Of a stretch of DNA of 22,327 nucleotides, positions 1 through 7,657 are shown in pieces (within the stretch, counting starts at the first letter, position 1; each line of letters opens with the position of its first letter). The position numbers were made by a program, and so were the translations under genes. Under the pieces are notes generated by a model. It saw nothing but the letters and a program-made list of their open reading frames with translations, had not been told where the DNA came from and did no database searches. Origin of the DNA: a virus. The stretch is from positions 1 through 22,327 of the IMG/VR virus record IMGVR_UViG_3300001683_000139; one strand, written 5' to 3'.

Positions 1-2
1 AA

Positions 3-158
3 GTATCTACAAGATATGAAATGCCAGATGGTTCTAAGGTGTTTGGTAAAGCAATTTTAAGTGACCCTGAAAAGTATTTTACACCAGAAATTCTTGATAA
101 GTTAAATGATCATGCTAAGACGGTGTTTTTATATGGTGGATTTGATGAGCAAAAATGA
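3..158 (+). CDS. C-terminal end of an unidentified protein (5' partial)
   Basis: An open frame enters from the left edge and ends at TGA 156-158, giving 51 residues. The fragment starts VSTRYEMPDGSKVFGKAI and ends with FLYGGFDEQK. The stop overlaps the ATG of the next gene (ATGA at 155-158), the normal junction type of this genome, so the frame is almost certainly real. I do not recognise the family. Its position two small genes upstream of the gp41 helicase suggests a replication or recombination-region gene, but that is only context. Confidence 0.7.
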   Translation, partial: VSTRYEMPDGSKVFGKAILSDPEKYFTPEILDKLNDHAKTVFLYGGFDEQK

Positions 159-367
159 AAGAAATAGCTGGCAACAGACTAGTATGGAGACACATACAGA
201 GAGAGAACCAGAAGATGATTCTCGATCCATTAGGTTATGATGCCATAAAAGATATAGATGAAATGCACAATAGGAATCGGCGTAGTACGGATGATCCCTA
301 TCTTAAAGCCACTAGTGATAAAATTTCTCACCGTTTTCCAAAAATTGATGATGCAGAAAGAAGATAA
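155..367 (+). CDS. Small hypothetical protein, 70 aa
   Basis: A 70-residue charged protein (MKEIAGNRLVWRHIQREN at the start) with no signal peptide or membrane segment. Its ATG overlaps the stop of the preceding gene by four bases, consistent with translational coupling, and the next gene begins one base after its stop. I see no motif that identifies a function. The tight packing is the main support for it being a real gene. Confidence 0.6.
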   Translation: MKEIAGNRLVWRHIQRENQKMILDPLGYDAIKDIDEMHNRNRRSTDDPYLKATSDKISHRFPKIDDAERR

Positions 368-368
368 T

Positions 369-524
369 ATGACAGAAGAAGAGAAGAATAAATTTTTAAT
401 GCACCCCAAAAGGTTTGAAGCTTTAGAAAAAAGGGTAGAAACCTTAGAAAAAAAACATCAAGACCTAATTGATAATTTACGAATTTTCATGGTAAACGAT
501 GAGAAAGAACAAAATAATGAATAA
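369..524 (+). CDS. Small coiled-coil-like protein, 51 aa
   Basis: The frame is open further upstream to an ATG at 258, but that stretch is out of frame with, and buried in, the preceding gene. The ATG at 369, one base after the preceding stop, gives MTEEEKNKFLMHPKRFEALE. The middle has a heptad-like pattern (FEALEKRVETLEKKHQDLID), so a short coiled coil is likely. The function is unknown. The 3' end overlaps the next gene by 8 bases. Confidence 0.6.
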   Translation: MTEEEKNKFLMHPKRFEALEKRVETLEKKHQDLIDNLRIFMVNDEKEQNNE

Positions 525-852
525 ATCATATAAAGAATGTTCTAATCCAAATGATCCAGAAGATAAATCTTTGTGTATAATAGTACAGGATGATTCACCA
601 TTTGATGGGGCGGTAATTAGATATACAACATTTAAATTAGTAGAACAGGAATTGACGGGAGATGATATAGCTTGTCAATATGAATATGAAATTGAAGTGC
701 CACCACATGATATAGGAATGGAAATTTCTGAAGAAGACGGAAAAGCATTTGAGCAACGATTAGGCGAATGGGTAATAGAAATTATACAATCACAAATGGA
801 TAAACATGCAGCAGCGGATAGAGACAATAATACTAAGAAATCTACTACATAA
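517..852 (+). CDS. Hypothetical acidic protein upstream of gp41, 111 aa
   Basis: The start at 517 (MNKSYKECSNPNDPEDKS) is preferred over the in-frame ATG at 499 because GAGAAAG lies at a usable distance upstream of it. The protein is acidic and soluble, with an alternating beta-like middle (ACQYEYEIEVPPHDIGMEIS) and a helical end (FEQRLGEWVIEIIQ). Its last 47 bases overlap the helicase gene in another frame, so the two are probably translationally coupled. No family is recognised. The long overlap with a confident gene makes the exact C-terminus worth checking. Confidence 0.65.
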   Translation: MNKSYKECSNPNDPEDKSLCIIVQDDSPFDGAVIRYTTFKLVEQELTGDDIACQYEYEIEVPPHDIGMEISEEDGKAFEQRLGEWVIEIIQSQMDKHAAADRDNNTKKSTT

Positions 853-2212
853 TGAAGAATATACGAGAAAGGTTTTACCATTTCTCGATAAAGAATATTT
901 TGTAGAACATGCAGATAAATTGTTGTATGGACAAATAGATACTTTTGTTAATAAGTACAATAATTTACCTACTAAAGAGGCATTAGTTATTGAATTAGAT
1001 AGTACATCATTAAGAAATGAAGAATTTGATGAGGTAACGGATTTATTAACTTATGTAGAGGAGCAGGACAATGAACAACCGGATATTCAATGGTTATTGG
1101 AAACAACAGAAAAATTCTGTCAAGACAAGGCAATATACAATGCCGTTGTTAAGTCAATTAAAATATTGGATGAGCCCGAAAAATCTGAGTCTGGCAAAGG
1201 TGCTATTCCTGAGTTGCTTACCGATGCTCTTTCTGTTAATTTTGATCCTCATGTCGGCCATGATTACCTTTTGGATTCTGATGATCGTTATGCATTCTAT
1301 CATAGAGTGGAAAAGAAAATCCCCTTTGATCTTGACTTCTTCAATAAAATAACACAAGGCGGCCTATCTTCTAAAACTTTAAACATTGCTCTTGCGGGAA
1401 CAGGTGTCGGTAAATCTCTGTTTATGTGTCATGTTAGTTCTAGTGCTTTATCACAGGGAAATAATGTTTTGTACATTACATTAGAAATGTCAGAAGAACG
1501 AATCGCAGAAAGAATAGATGCAAATTTGTTGAATATTCGATTAGATGATTTGGTAAGTTTACCTAAACAGATGTATGAAAAGAAAATGGAAGACCTTAAG
1601 AGTACGGTTAAAGGTAGATTAATTATTAAGGAATATCCTACAGCTGCAGCAAGTACAAATCATTTTAGAGCATTATTGAATGAACTAAATCTCAAGAGAA
1701 ATTTTAAACCAGATATCATTTTTGTTGATTATATTAATATATGTTCTTCTTCAAGAATTAGACCAGGACAATATGTAAATTCTTACAGTTATATTAAATC
1801 AATAGCAGAAGAACTTAGAGGATTGGCAGTAGAATTTGATGTTCCTATTATGTCTGCTACTCAAACGAATAGGGCAGGGTTTCAAAATACAGATGTTGGT
1901 CTTGAAGATACTAGTGAAAGTTTTGGACTTCCAGCAACTGCAGATTTTATGTTTGCTCTTATTACTAACGAAAACTTAGAAGCAGCAGGACAAATGTTAA
2001 TCAAACAATTAAAAAATCGGTATAGTGATATTACCTCAAATAAGAAATTTTTAGTTGGAGTTGATAGAGCAAAAATGAGACTCATTGACTTAGGAGATGC
2101 TTCACAGTCAGATTTAGTTGATACTGGTAAAGAAGAAATAGAAAATGTGCCAGTATTTGATACACCTTCAAAGAAAACGAAAAAGGATTTCGGGGAGTTT
2201 AAGTTTGAATAA
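806..2212 (+). CDS. 41: Replicative DNA helicase, T4 gp41-like (DnaB/RecA-fold)
   Basis: This is the hexameric 5'-3' helicase that unwinds DNA at the phage fork and works with the primase. It is 468 aa; T4 gp41 is about 475. Visible motifs: Walker A AGTGVGKS (residues 197-204), the LYITLEMSEE segment with the catalytic glutamate near 227, Walker B DIIFVDY (303-309), the SATQTNR sensor region (350-355), and KNRY (403-406) with the likely arginine finger. From memory, T4 gp41 aligns along the whole length: KVLPFLDKEYF against KVWPYMDSEYF, GLPATADFM against the same string, and the N-terminus supports the start at 806. The C-terminal KDFGEFKFE recalls the ELKF end of T4 gp41. That coding end also carries the ribosome-binding site of the next gene and is duplicated downstream. 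Confidence 0.95.
   Translation: MQQRIETIILRNLLHNEEYTRKVLPFLDKEYFVEHADKLLYGQIDTFVNKYNNLPTKEALVIELDSTSLRNEEFDEVTDLLTYVEEQDNEQPDIQWLLETTEKFCQDKAIYNAVVKSIKILDEPEKSESGKGAIPELLTDALSVNFDPHVGHDYLLDSDDRYAFYHRVEKKIPFDLDFFNKITQGGLSSKTLNIALAGTGVGKSLFMCHVSSSALSQGNNVLYITLEMSEERIAERIDANLLNIRLDDLVSLPKQMYEKKMEDLKSTVKGRLIIKEYPTAAASTNHFRALLNELNLKRNFKPDIIFVDYINICSSSRIRPGQYVNSYSYIKSIAEELRGLAVEFDVPIMSATQTNRAGFQNTDVGLEDTSESFGLPATADFMFALITNENLEAAGQMLIKQLKNRYSDITSNKKFLVGVDRAKMRLIDLGDASQSDLVDTGKEEIENVPVFDTPSKKTKKDFGEFKFE
2182..2210 (+). repeat. Junction repeat, copy 1 (end of gp41)
   Basis: A 29-nt segment encodes the KDFGEFKFE tail of gp41 and contains a GGGGAG ribosome-binding site and the TTG start (2205) of the following gene. 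It matches 2879-2907 at 27 of 29 positions, with the TTG at the same offset in both copies. Confidence 0.85.
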
Positions 2213-2909
2213 AAAAGTTTTAATTATTTCTCATATTTCAGGTACTGGTGGTAATTTTTTAGATTATTTTTTAATGAATCATAAGGAGGTTTTTTATAAA
2301 GGATATCTTACTGTAGATCGTAATAATGAATATTGGGGTATTCTTGCTAATGATGAAAGTAACTATCGAAATCGATGGGAACTGTGTACAACCAAATCAC
2401 AAACAGATTTTATTAATACGTTAGCCACTACAACTGAAGATACTATACACGGAGAAAGAACATACAAAACGGGCCGTTGCAAATATATAACTACGACTAT
2501 ACATTTAACAGAAAATAGATGTATATACAATGATGCTGTACTTCTTGGAATATACATTGATGATGATGTGATACCTTATATTAAATCATTACTTGAGTTA
2601 AAATTTACTGGTAGAAAACATAGAGAAGATATTAAGCAGGAACCTCCAACAGCCAGTAAGTGGATAGAAGATATTCTAAGAGATGGATTTAATGAGTACT
2701 ATCTCAAATGCATTGATTCAGAAATTGCACCAACTCATCTTATTAACTATAAGTCATTTTTTATTGATCAAGAAGAAGCTGAATATATTAAGTTATGTAA
2801 TTTTTTAAGTATAGTTCCTGATATTGAAATGTATATGAAGGCAATTGATTATTATATGTATATGAATAATAAACTATTAAAGGATTTCGAGGAGTTTAAA
2901 TTTGAATGA
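2205..2909 (+). CDS. Sulfotransferase-like protein (tentative), 234 aa
   Basis: The open frame reaches back to 2145 inside gp41, but a TTG at 2205 sits about 7 nt after GGGGAG and gives MNKKVLIISHISGTGGNFLD; this start is preferred. The N-terminal strand followed by HISGTGGNF (residues 10-18) resembles the 5' phosphosulfate-binding loop of PAPS-dependent sulfotransferases. Near the C-terminus, THLINYKSFFID then YIKLCNFLSI resembles the conserved 'INYEDLF...KICDFLGI' region of that superfamily. No full family match is claimed. The last residues, KDFEEFKFE, nearly repeat the gp41 tail, and the repeat carries the ribosome-binding site of the next gene. The gene therefore looks like a unit inserted between gp41 and the 2902 gene. 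Confidence 0.5.
   Translation: MNKKVLIISHISGTGGNFLDYFLMNHKEVFYKGYLTVDRNNEYWGILANDESNYRNRWELCTTKSQTDFINTLATTTEDTIHGERTYKTGRCKYITTTIHLTENRCIYNDAVLLGIYIDDDVIPYIKSLLELKFTGRKHREDIKQEPPTASKWIEDILRDGFNEYYLKCIDSEIAPTHLINYKSFFIDQEEAEYIKLCNFLSIVPDIEMYMKAIDYYMYMNNKLLKDFEEFKFE
2879..2907 (+). repeat. Junction repeat, copy 2
   Basis: The second copy of the 29-nt junction differs from copy 1 at two positions (CGAGGAG for CGGGGAG, TAAA for TAAG). It encodes KDFEEFKFE and holds the ribosome-binding site and TTG start (2902) of the downstream gene. Confidence 0.85.
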
Positions 2910-3246
2910 TAGCGATAACGTAATAAACCTGACAGAATATAAAGCAGAAAGAATAAAAAAAAGAGAAGAAGAAGAACAGAGTCGATCTGTTCCTACCCTC
3001 ATGGCGTTCTTGCCAAATGAGTATTACATTTTCCCTGAAATGGGGTTAATGATCCATGTCCTATTTCTTACGGACAAAAGCATACATTATGACAATCAAG
3101 CAGTTTATGTGATGGAAGACCAGTATGGCAATATATTTGCTGATGTGGTTGAAGAAGAAACTTGCGATGGATGGCACGAACTTCACAAAGATGTATTTAT
3201 GGAAGCCGTAGGAAAAGTTGTACCAACTGATCCTGATGCATCTTAA
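2902..3246 (+). CDS. Hypothetical protein, 114 aa, TTG start
   Basis: The TTG at 2902 follows CGAGGAG by about 7 nt and gives MNDSDNVINLTEYKAERIKK, then a strongly charged helix (KREEEEQ) and a compact domain with FLPNEYYIFPEMGLMIHVLF and YVMEDQYGNIFADVVEEETC. There is no membrane segment and no family I recognise. It shares its start architecture (embedded ribosome-binding site, TTG-AAT) with the sulfotransferase-like gene. This suggests it originally followed gp41 directly. It is the last gene before the first late promoter. Confidence 0.7.
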   Translation: MNDSDNVINLTEYKAERIKKREEEEQSRSVPTLMAFLPNEYYIFPEMGLMIHVLFLTDKSIHYDNQAVYVMEDQYGNIFADVVEEETCDGWHELHKDVFMEAVGKVVPTDPDAS

Positions 3247-3259
3247 AGGTGTGTGGTAT

Positions 3260-3267
3260 TATAAATA
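3260..3267 (+). promoter_or_regulatory. T4-type late promoter (TATAAATA)
   Basis: The octamer TATAAATA matches the T4 late promoter -10 element exactly. It lies in one of the few true intergenic gaps (3247-3302), about 36 nt upstream of the ATG at 3303, with CTAAGGGA as ribosome-binding site. In T4 such promoters need gp55, gp33 and the gp45 clamp; whether this phage encodes them cannot be seen here. Confidence 0.75.
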
Positions 3268-3302
3268 TATCAGTAAATTCTATTTTAAACCTAAGGGAAT
3301 AA

Positions 3303-5126
3303 ATGAAAACATTTATCAATTTTTCTGAAACTGAATCCTTTTTAGATGATTTGCTAGAATATAGCATACATGAACCAAAATATGGTGCAGGTGAACAGGT
3401 AGTTGTTAAAACAAAAAAAATTGATACTGTAGCTGAACTTTTAGGCGTTAAAATAGATGGATCAACCATTTTAACAAAAGCAAAACCAACTTCTACTGCA
3501 ATAGAAGTAAAGGTAGGGGGTGGAGGAGATCAAGAAGTATATTTAGAAGTTGGTGGTAAAACATTTGTTCTGAGAGGAGCCGCTGCTACAATCAAAAACT
3601 ATTTTAATGGTTACAAAGACGGTACGGGAATAACATGGAAAGCAGATTCAATAGAAACTGCTCAATGTTTGGGACTTTATTATGATGCAGATGCCGCATT
3701 AGCAAAAATAGGTAAAGCAGGTGGTACACCATCTAGTAGTGTTACATCTTCAATTAAGTCGGAAATAAAGTCAGCTTTCGGAGGTAGTCAAGATTGGGAT
3801 AGTGGTGGAGTAGCAAAAATTACATCCAAACTTGATGATATTAGTTTAGGTGATATGAATTTACTTTTGGGTTTAGCTGCAGGAATGCAACTATTCTGGA
3901 AATCAGTAGGAAAACCAGCACTTGGAACGGCTTATATAACTCATGGTGCAATTAAAAGTTATTATTCCGCAGAAGAAAATAATCCGACTATTGAAGTTAG
4001 AGGATCAAAGGCTAATGCGGCAGATGTTATTATATCTAATGTGTCTTCTGATAAACTACTTTTAGCAATGAAAAAGGGAAAAGTTGAATATGATAACAAA
4101 TCAACTTGTTCTATAGTAGATTCAGACATTAAGTTTCTCCAAGTTTCACTAAAGAAGGCAAAAGGTGCAGCACAACTTGGTAAGATTACTGCAATGTTAC
4201 AGTCAAAGTACAAATTACCCAAATATGAAGTAATGTTAAAAACCTTATTAGATGAAGGATATTTAGATGAGGGATTTAAAGATTTTTTTTCTGGTGTTTG
4301 GAAAAAAATAAAAGGGTTTGTGGGTAAACTTAAAGGTTGGGTAAAGGGACTAACTAAAAAGTTTTCAAAGACATTTGATAAAAAAGTTAAAGGTGATTTA
4401 AATGATCTTCAAAGACAATTTGATAGAATGCCAGGACCGAAGGTTAATCTAAAGGAAGCCTTTAAATTTGATGAACAAGGATTTATTTGTGAAGGATTAA
4501 ATTCAGAATTGGCAAAATTAGATGTTGCAAAATTAAATATAATCAGAAAAGGAATCGAAAAACGGTTAAGTAATTTTGCAAAAGATGCTAGTTCACCAGT
4601 ATTTTCTTACAAAAAAACAGGTAGTTTAAATAGCGGTGTTATGAAGGATGTAGGAGATATATTTAAACTGTTTTCAAATTATACAGGTGTTTATGTTTTC
4701 AATGAGGTTATTTCTGCTAATTTAGGAGATATGAACAAATTAAAAAAAGAAATGATTGCAATGCAAAAAGAGATGTTATTTGGTAAGACCACACTTCCAG
4801 TATGGAAAGTATATGGAATTGGTGGAGGGGGTAATCCTTGGGAAAATTTACAAGGAGCAAAAGAATTTGAAGAAGGGAAAGAATCGTCTTTTGCGGGTTT
4901 AGTTGGTGCTGTGTGTGGATTCCATGCCAATAGTACTGATGGAGGAAATTATTATGCACTTGAAAGTTCTTTTTTGTATAGTGTAGATCCCGAAGGAATA
5001 CCAACATATACTTTAAATCGTATGGGAACTAATCAAGGAGGTTCAAATTTTTCTTTTGTTTTTGAGGGAGCAACTACTATTGATTCTAAAAGGTTTATAT
5101 CCAAATATGGAAAGGCAAGTAAATAG
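3303..5126 (+). CDS. Large late protein with amphipathic basic segment, 607 aa (putative virion protein)
   Basis: The gene sits directly behind a late promoter, so a virion role is likely. The N-terminus MKTFINFSETES is a weak match to the capsid-targeting-like motif of the following genes. The first half is Gly/Ser/Lys-rich and beta-like. Around residues 314-324 there are two LDE|G strings (E318|G319 and E323|G324) that fit the T4 gp21 protease consensus. They are followed at once by a Trp/Phe/Lys-rich amphipathic stretch (FFSGVWKKIKGFVGKLKGWV, then continuing basic to about residue 365). The C-terminal half looks globular. No enzyme motif is seen. Function unknown; a membrane- or DNA-contacting internal protein is one possibility. 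Confidence 0.75.
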   Translation: MKTFINFSETESFLDDLLEYSIHEPKYGAGEQVVVKTKKIDTVAELLGVKIDGSTILTKAKPTSTAIEVKVGGGGDQEVYLEVGGKTFVLRGAAATIKNYFNGYKDGTGITWKADSIETAQCLGLYYDADAALAKIGKAGGTPSSSVTSSIKSEIKSAFGGSQDWDSGGVAKITSKLDDISLGDMNLLLGLAAGMQLFWKSVGKPALGTAYITHGAIKSYYSAEENNPTIEVRGSKANAADVIISNVSSDKLLLAMKKGKVEYDNKSTCSIVDSDIKFLQVSLKKAKGAAQLGKITAMLQSKYKLPKYEVMLKTLLDEGYLDEGFKDFFSGVWKKIKGFVGKLKGWVKGLTKKFSKTFDKKVKGDLNDLQRQFDRMPGPKVNLKEAFKFDEQGFICEGLNSELAKLDVAKLNIIRKGIEKRLSNFAKDASSPVFSYKKTGSLNSGVMKDVGDIFKLFSNYTGVYVFNEVISANLGDMNKLKKEMIAMQKEMLFGKTTLPVWKVYGIGGGGNPWENLQGAKEFEEGKESSFAGLVGAVCGFHANSTDGGNYYALESSFLYSVDPEGIPTYTLNRMGTNQGGSNFSFVFEGATTIDSKRFISKYGKASK

Positions 5127-6343
5127 TGTTTGCATTTAATTCTTTCCTAACTGAACAGAAGAACCTTCACATGGAACACCTTGAAGATGAGGTGTTGAAT
5201 CATGGAGTAGAAGGAACAAGAGGAGCAATAAACTTCCTTCAAGGTTTACGTGATATGTTGGCCGGAAATTCTTCATCCTCTGTGGATGTTACAGTAAAGT
5301 GGGATGGTGCCCCCGCAATATTTGCGGGTACTAATCCAGAAAATGATCAATTTTTCGTAGGTACTAAAGGAATATTTGCCAAAAATGCGAAGATAAACTA
5401 TACTGAAAAAGATATAAATTCAAATCATTCTGGAGGATTAGCATCAAAACTTAAAGTTGCTCTCAATGAATTACCCAAGGCAAATATAAAAGGTGTTTTA
5501 CAGGGTGATATGATGTACACGGATGATGATTTAAAAACTGAAACTATTGATGGTGAATCTTATATAACTTTTCAACCAAATACAATTGTTTATGCTATAC
5601 CTAAAAAATCTAAATTGGCAGCCAAAATAAAGTCCTCTACAATGGGAGTCGTATGGCACACTACTTATAGTGGCGATACGATGGAGGACATGGCCGCCTC
5701 TTTTGGTGTAAGTTCAGGAGCATTCAGAGAAACTAGTTCAATATGGCAAGCAGATGCTAAATTTCAAGATACATCTGGAAGTGCTACAATGACAAAGAAA
5801 GAAACGGCAGATGTTACTAAAATATTAAGTGATGCTGGAAGGTTATTTAAAACAATAAATTCTAATATTTTAGGAATGATTGCAGATGACTCTCAAATAG
5901 GTGAATTAGTAAAGGTATATACTAATAAGATGGTACGACAAGGACAAAAAATAACAAATGTAAGAAAACACACCGCAGGATTGATAGCATTTGTATATGA
6001 CAAGTTGAAATCGGAGATTGATAAAGTAAAAAGAGAAGAAACAAAGAAAAACAAAAAAGAGGTGATGGATAAATATGTAGGATTCCTTAGGAAAAATTCA
6101 AGTGAAATTGTTAAAATATTTGAGATGCAAAATTTACTCATTGACGCAAAATTAATAATTATTCGTAAATTAGAGAAAGTAAAATCTATAAAAACATTGA
6201 TGAAAACATCTACAGGATTTAGAGTAACTGCTCCAGAAGGATTTGTTGCTATAGATACTCTCAAGGGTGGAGCCGTCAAATTAGTCGACCGAATGGAATT
6301 TTCAATGCAAAACTTTAATGCAGCAAAAAATTGGGATAAGTAA
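5126..6343 (+). CDS. Ligase-like nucleotidyltransferase (KWDG motif), 405 aa
   Basis: A GTG start at 5126 overlaps the preceding TAG by one base and gives MFAFNSFLTEQKN, a capsid-targeting-like N-terminus ending LTE. The sequence DVTVKWDGAPAIFAG (residues 54-68) contains KxDG (58-61), the motif I of the covalent nucleotidyltransferase superfamily (DNA/RNA ligases, capping enzymes), where the lysine takes AMP or GMP. GVLQGDMMY (about 123-131) and ITFQPNTIVYAIP could be motifs III and IV, and GVVWHTTY part of a later motif. Similar proteins occur in T4-like cyanophages, as a domain of unknown function as far as I recall. The C-terminal third is helical and lysine-rich. The substrate is unknown; the motif I assignment is good, and a ligase activity is inference. 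Confidence 0.75.
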   Translation: MFAFNSFLTEQKNLHMEHLEDEVLNHGVEGTRGAINFLQGLRDMLAGNSSSSVDVTVKWDGAPAIFAGTNPENDQFFVGTKGIFAKNAKINYTEKDINSNHSGGLASKLKVALNELPKANIKGVLQGDMMYTDDDLKTETIDGESYITFQPNTIVYAIPKKSKLAAKIKSSTMGVVWHTTYSGDTMEDMAASFGVSSGAFRETSSIWQADAKFQDTSGSATMTKKETADVTKILSDAGRLFKTINSNILGMIADDSQIGELVKVYTNKMVRQGQKITNVRKHTAGLIAFVYDKLKSEIDKVKREETKKNKKEVMDKYVGFLRKNSSEIVKIFEMQNLLIDAKLIIIRKLEKVKSIKTLMKTSTGFRVTAPEGFVAIDTLKGGAVKLVDRMEFSMQNFNAAKNWDK

Positions 6344-6505
6344 ATGAAAAAATTTAAAGAATATACTAGTATAGATGAAGGGTCAGATGATAATTTGGTT
6401 GAATTAATACGAGATATTACTTCTAAAATGATTGGTGCTATTAAAAAGAATGATCAAAGAAAGTTATTAGGTCTCTATAAAAATTTGGGAAAGATTATCA
6501 AATGA
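6344..6505 (+). CDS. Small protein with capsid-targeting-like N-terminus, 53 aa
   Basis: This short frame fills the gap between two confident genes. It starts with the ATG directly after the preceding TAA (6341-6343) and ends at TGA 6503-6505, overlapping the next ATG. The sequence begins MKKFKEYTSIDEGSDDN: the MKxFKxY opening matches the neighbours and IDE|G is a T4 gp21-type cleavage string. The remainder is a charged helix ending NLGKIIK. No enzymatic motif; possibly a small internal head peptide. Confidence 0.7.
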   Translation: MKKFKEYTSIDEGSDDNLVELIRDITSKMIGAIKKNDQRKLLGLYKNLGKIIK

Positions 6506-7344
6506 AACCATTTCGTTTATATTTAACTGAACTAGCATGGCAACAAAGTACATCCAAAATGGTATTTGGTTGGAATAGTTTTGATTATGTAATGTTACCA
6601 TTATCTCCTAGCATACTTGGTAGAATAATGGAACAGACCAGAGACACTTGTTTTCATGTAATGGGGTACAGAGACATTGGAAATTTAAAATCAATTCAAG
6701 GAAAGAAAAAATCAATTTCTGCATTTTTTAGAATGGAAGCAGACGCAATAGAAGATGGAGTACAATCAGGTGGTGCTATTGTCGCTGAACTGGAAGCAAA
6801 TGTTCTCTTTTCTGGAGAAGAAGATATAATGAGTAAACCCGATAAAACTGGTAGGAGATGGATTGATTTTGCTATTGCTACAGGAGAGAATAAAGGAACA
6901 CAACCAATACATACTCAAATAAAAAAAGATTTTGGAAAGATGTTGTCAGCCCTTTTGAAAAAAGAAAAAGTTAAACATGCCTCATCGATAGAAAGAATAA
7001 TTCAAGCTTGGTATGATTATGGAAATAAAGCAGATGGAAAAACAAAAGCAAGATTAATTGCGGGATATTTTGATGGATTAGAAGGAATAATGAAAAATAA
7101 AAAATATCATGCTGCAATAGCAAAGAATTTTTATGGGTACATACAAGATAAAGGTGGTTGGGCTGGAACTTGGGATGAACAAATAGTTAATAATATTTCA
7201 ATTAAAAAATTACATTTCTTAGAAGAAGCGTTAGAATGGGAAATTCCTGAAGAGCCAAAAAAACTTTCAGGAAGTATACCTTTTAAAATTTGGTCTTCTG
7301 CGGAAGACTTAGAATCTTACATTACAAAAAAGGCGGGAAAATGA
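6502..7344 (+). CDS. Tandem paralogue 1, ADP-ribosyltransferase-like (tentative), 280 aa
   Basis: First of three adjacent homologues (with 7628 and 8458). After MKPFRLYLTEL, the shared core is: LPLSPSILGR, then R47-x4-H52 in RDTCFHVMG, QGKKKSISAF (66-75), GGAIVAELEANVL (90-102), and DKTGRRW (114-120). Near the C-terminus come a DGLEGIMK helix and WDEQIVNN (224-231). The ordered R/H at the start of a strand, a Ser-containing strand, and a late WDE(Q/I)(V/I)VNN strand with Glu226 are reminiscent of the H/R-S-E layout of ADP-ribosyltransferases. No database match was possible. T4 Alt, an injected head protein, is an ADP-ribosyltransferase, so the fit with the N-terminal motif is suggestive only. 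Confidence 0.6.
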   Translation: MKPFRLYLTELAWQQSTSKMVFGWNSFDYVMLPLSPSILGRIMEQTRDTCFHVMGYRDIGNLKSIQGKKKSISAFFRMEADAIEDGVQSGGAIVAELEANVLFSGEEDIMSKPDKTGRRWIDFAIATGENKGTQPIHTQIKKDFGKMLSALLKKEKVKHASSIERIIQAWYDYGNKADGKTKARLIAGYFDGLEGIMKNKKYHAAIAKNFYGYIQDKGGWAGTWDEQIVNNISIKKLHFLEEALEWEIPEEPKKLSGSIPFKIWSSAEDLESYITKKAGK

Positions 7345-7631
7345 AATCATTTAGAGGCTTTCATGAAGGGTGGTTTTCTAAAAAAGAACCAGAAGATGAA
7401 GAAGAACAAGAATTACAAGACCTTGGTATGAAATCGTCCGGTAGAGGAAGTTGGTCTAAAAGAGATCAAGAGCGATATAATGATCTCTGGATGAAGATGC
7501 ACAAAAAAGGAAAAACACCAACAATGACACCACCTACTGTACATGGTGATGATTCTTGGGCGACTAAAACAACTAAGTTACATAAAAAACTTAGGTTAAC
7601 TAGAAAAGATCATCCAAGTGTTCTTTCATGA
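7341..7631 (+). CDS. Small acidic/basic protein with MKSF N-terminus, 96 aa
   Basis: The in-frame ATG at 7290 lies inside the preceding gene. The ATG at 7341 overlaps that gene's stop (ATGA) and gives MKSFRGFHEGWFSKKEPEDE, in line with the neighbours, so it is preferred. An acidic stretch (EPEDEEEQELQDLG) is followed by a basic half (KMHKKGKTPTMTPP, TKLHKKLRLTRKDHP). The conserved-looking GRGSWSKRDQERYNDLW segment suggests a small folded or DNA-contacting unit. The N-terminal motif is only a partial match (FHEGW). Function unknown. Confidence 0.65.
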   Translation: MKSFRGFHEGWFSKKEPEDEEEQELQDLGMKSSGRGSWSKRDQERYNDLWMKMHKKGKTPTMTPPTVHGDDSWATKTTKLHKKLRLTRKDHPSVLS

Positions 7632-7657
7632 AATCTTTTAAAGGATATTTAAAAGAA
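7628..7657 (+). repeat. Repeat of the MKSFKGYL coding start, copy 1
   Basis: The first 30 nt of the gene match 8458-8487 at 29 of 30 positions, far more than the rest of the two paralogues. This suggests recent duplication or gene conversion of the N-terminal tag. Confidence 0.8.

Noticed and set aside
258-368. Upstream extension of the 51-aa coiled-coil gene
   Set aside because: It overlaps the 70-aa gene in another frame; the ATG at 369 directly after that gene's stop fits the genome's spacing.
5893-6279. Minus-strand open frame (128 codons)
   Set aside because: Antisense shadow of the KWDG protein's lysine-rich helical end; hydrophobic runs simply reflect complementary AAA/GAA codons.
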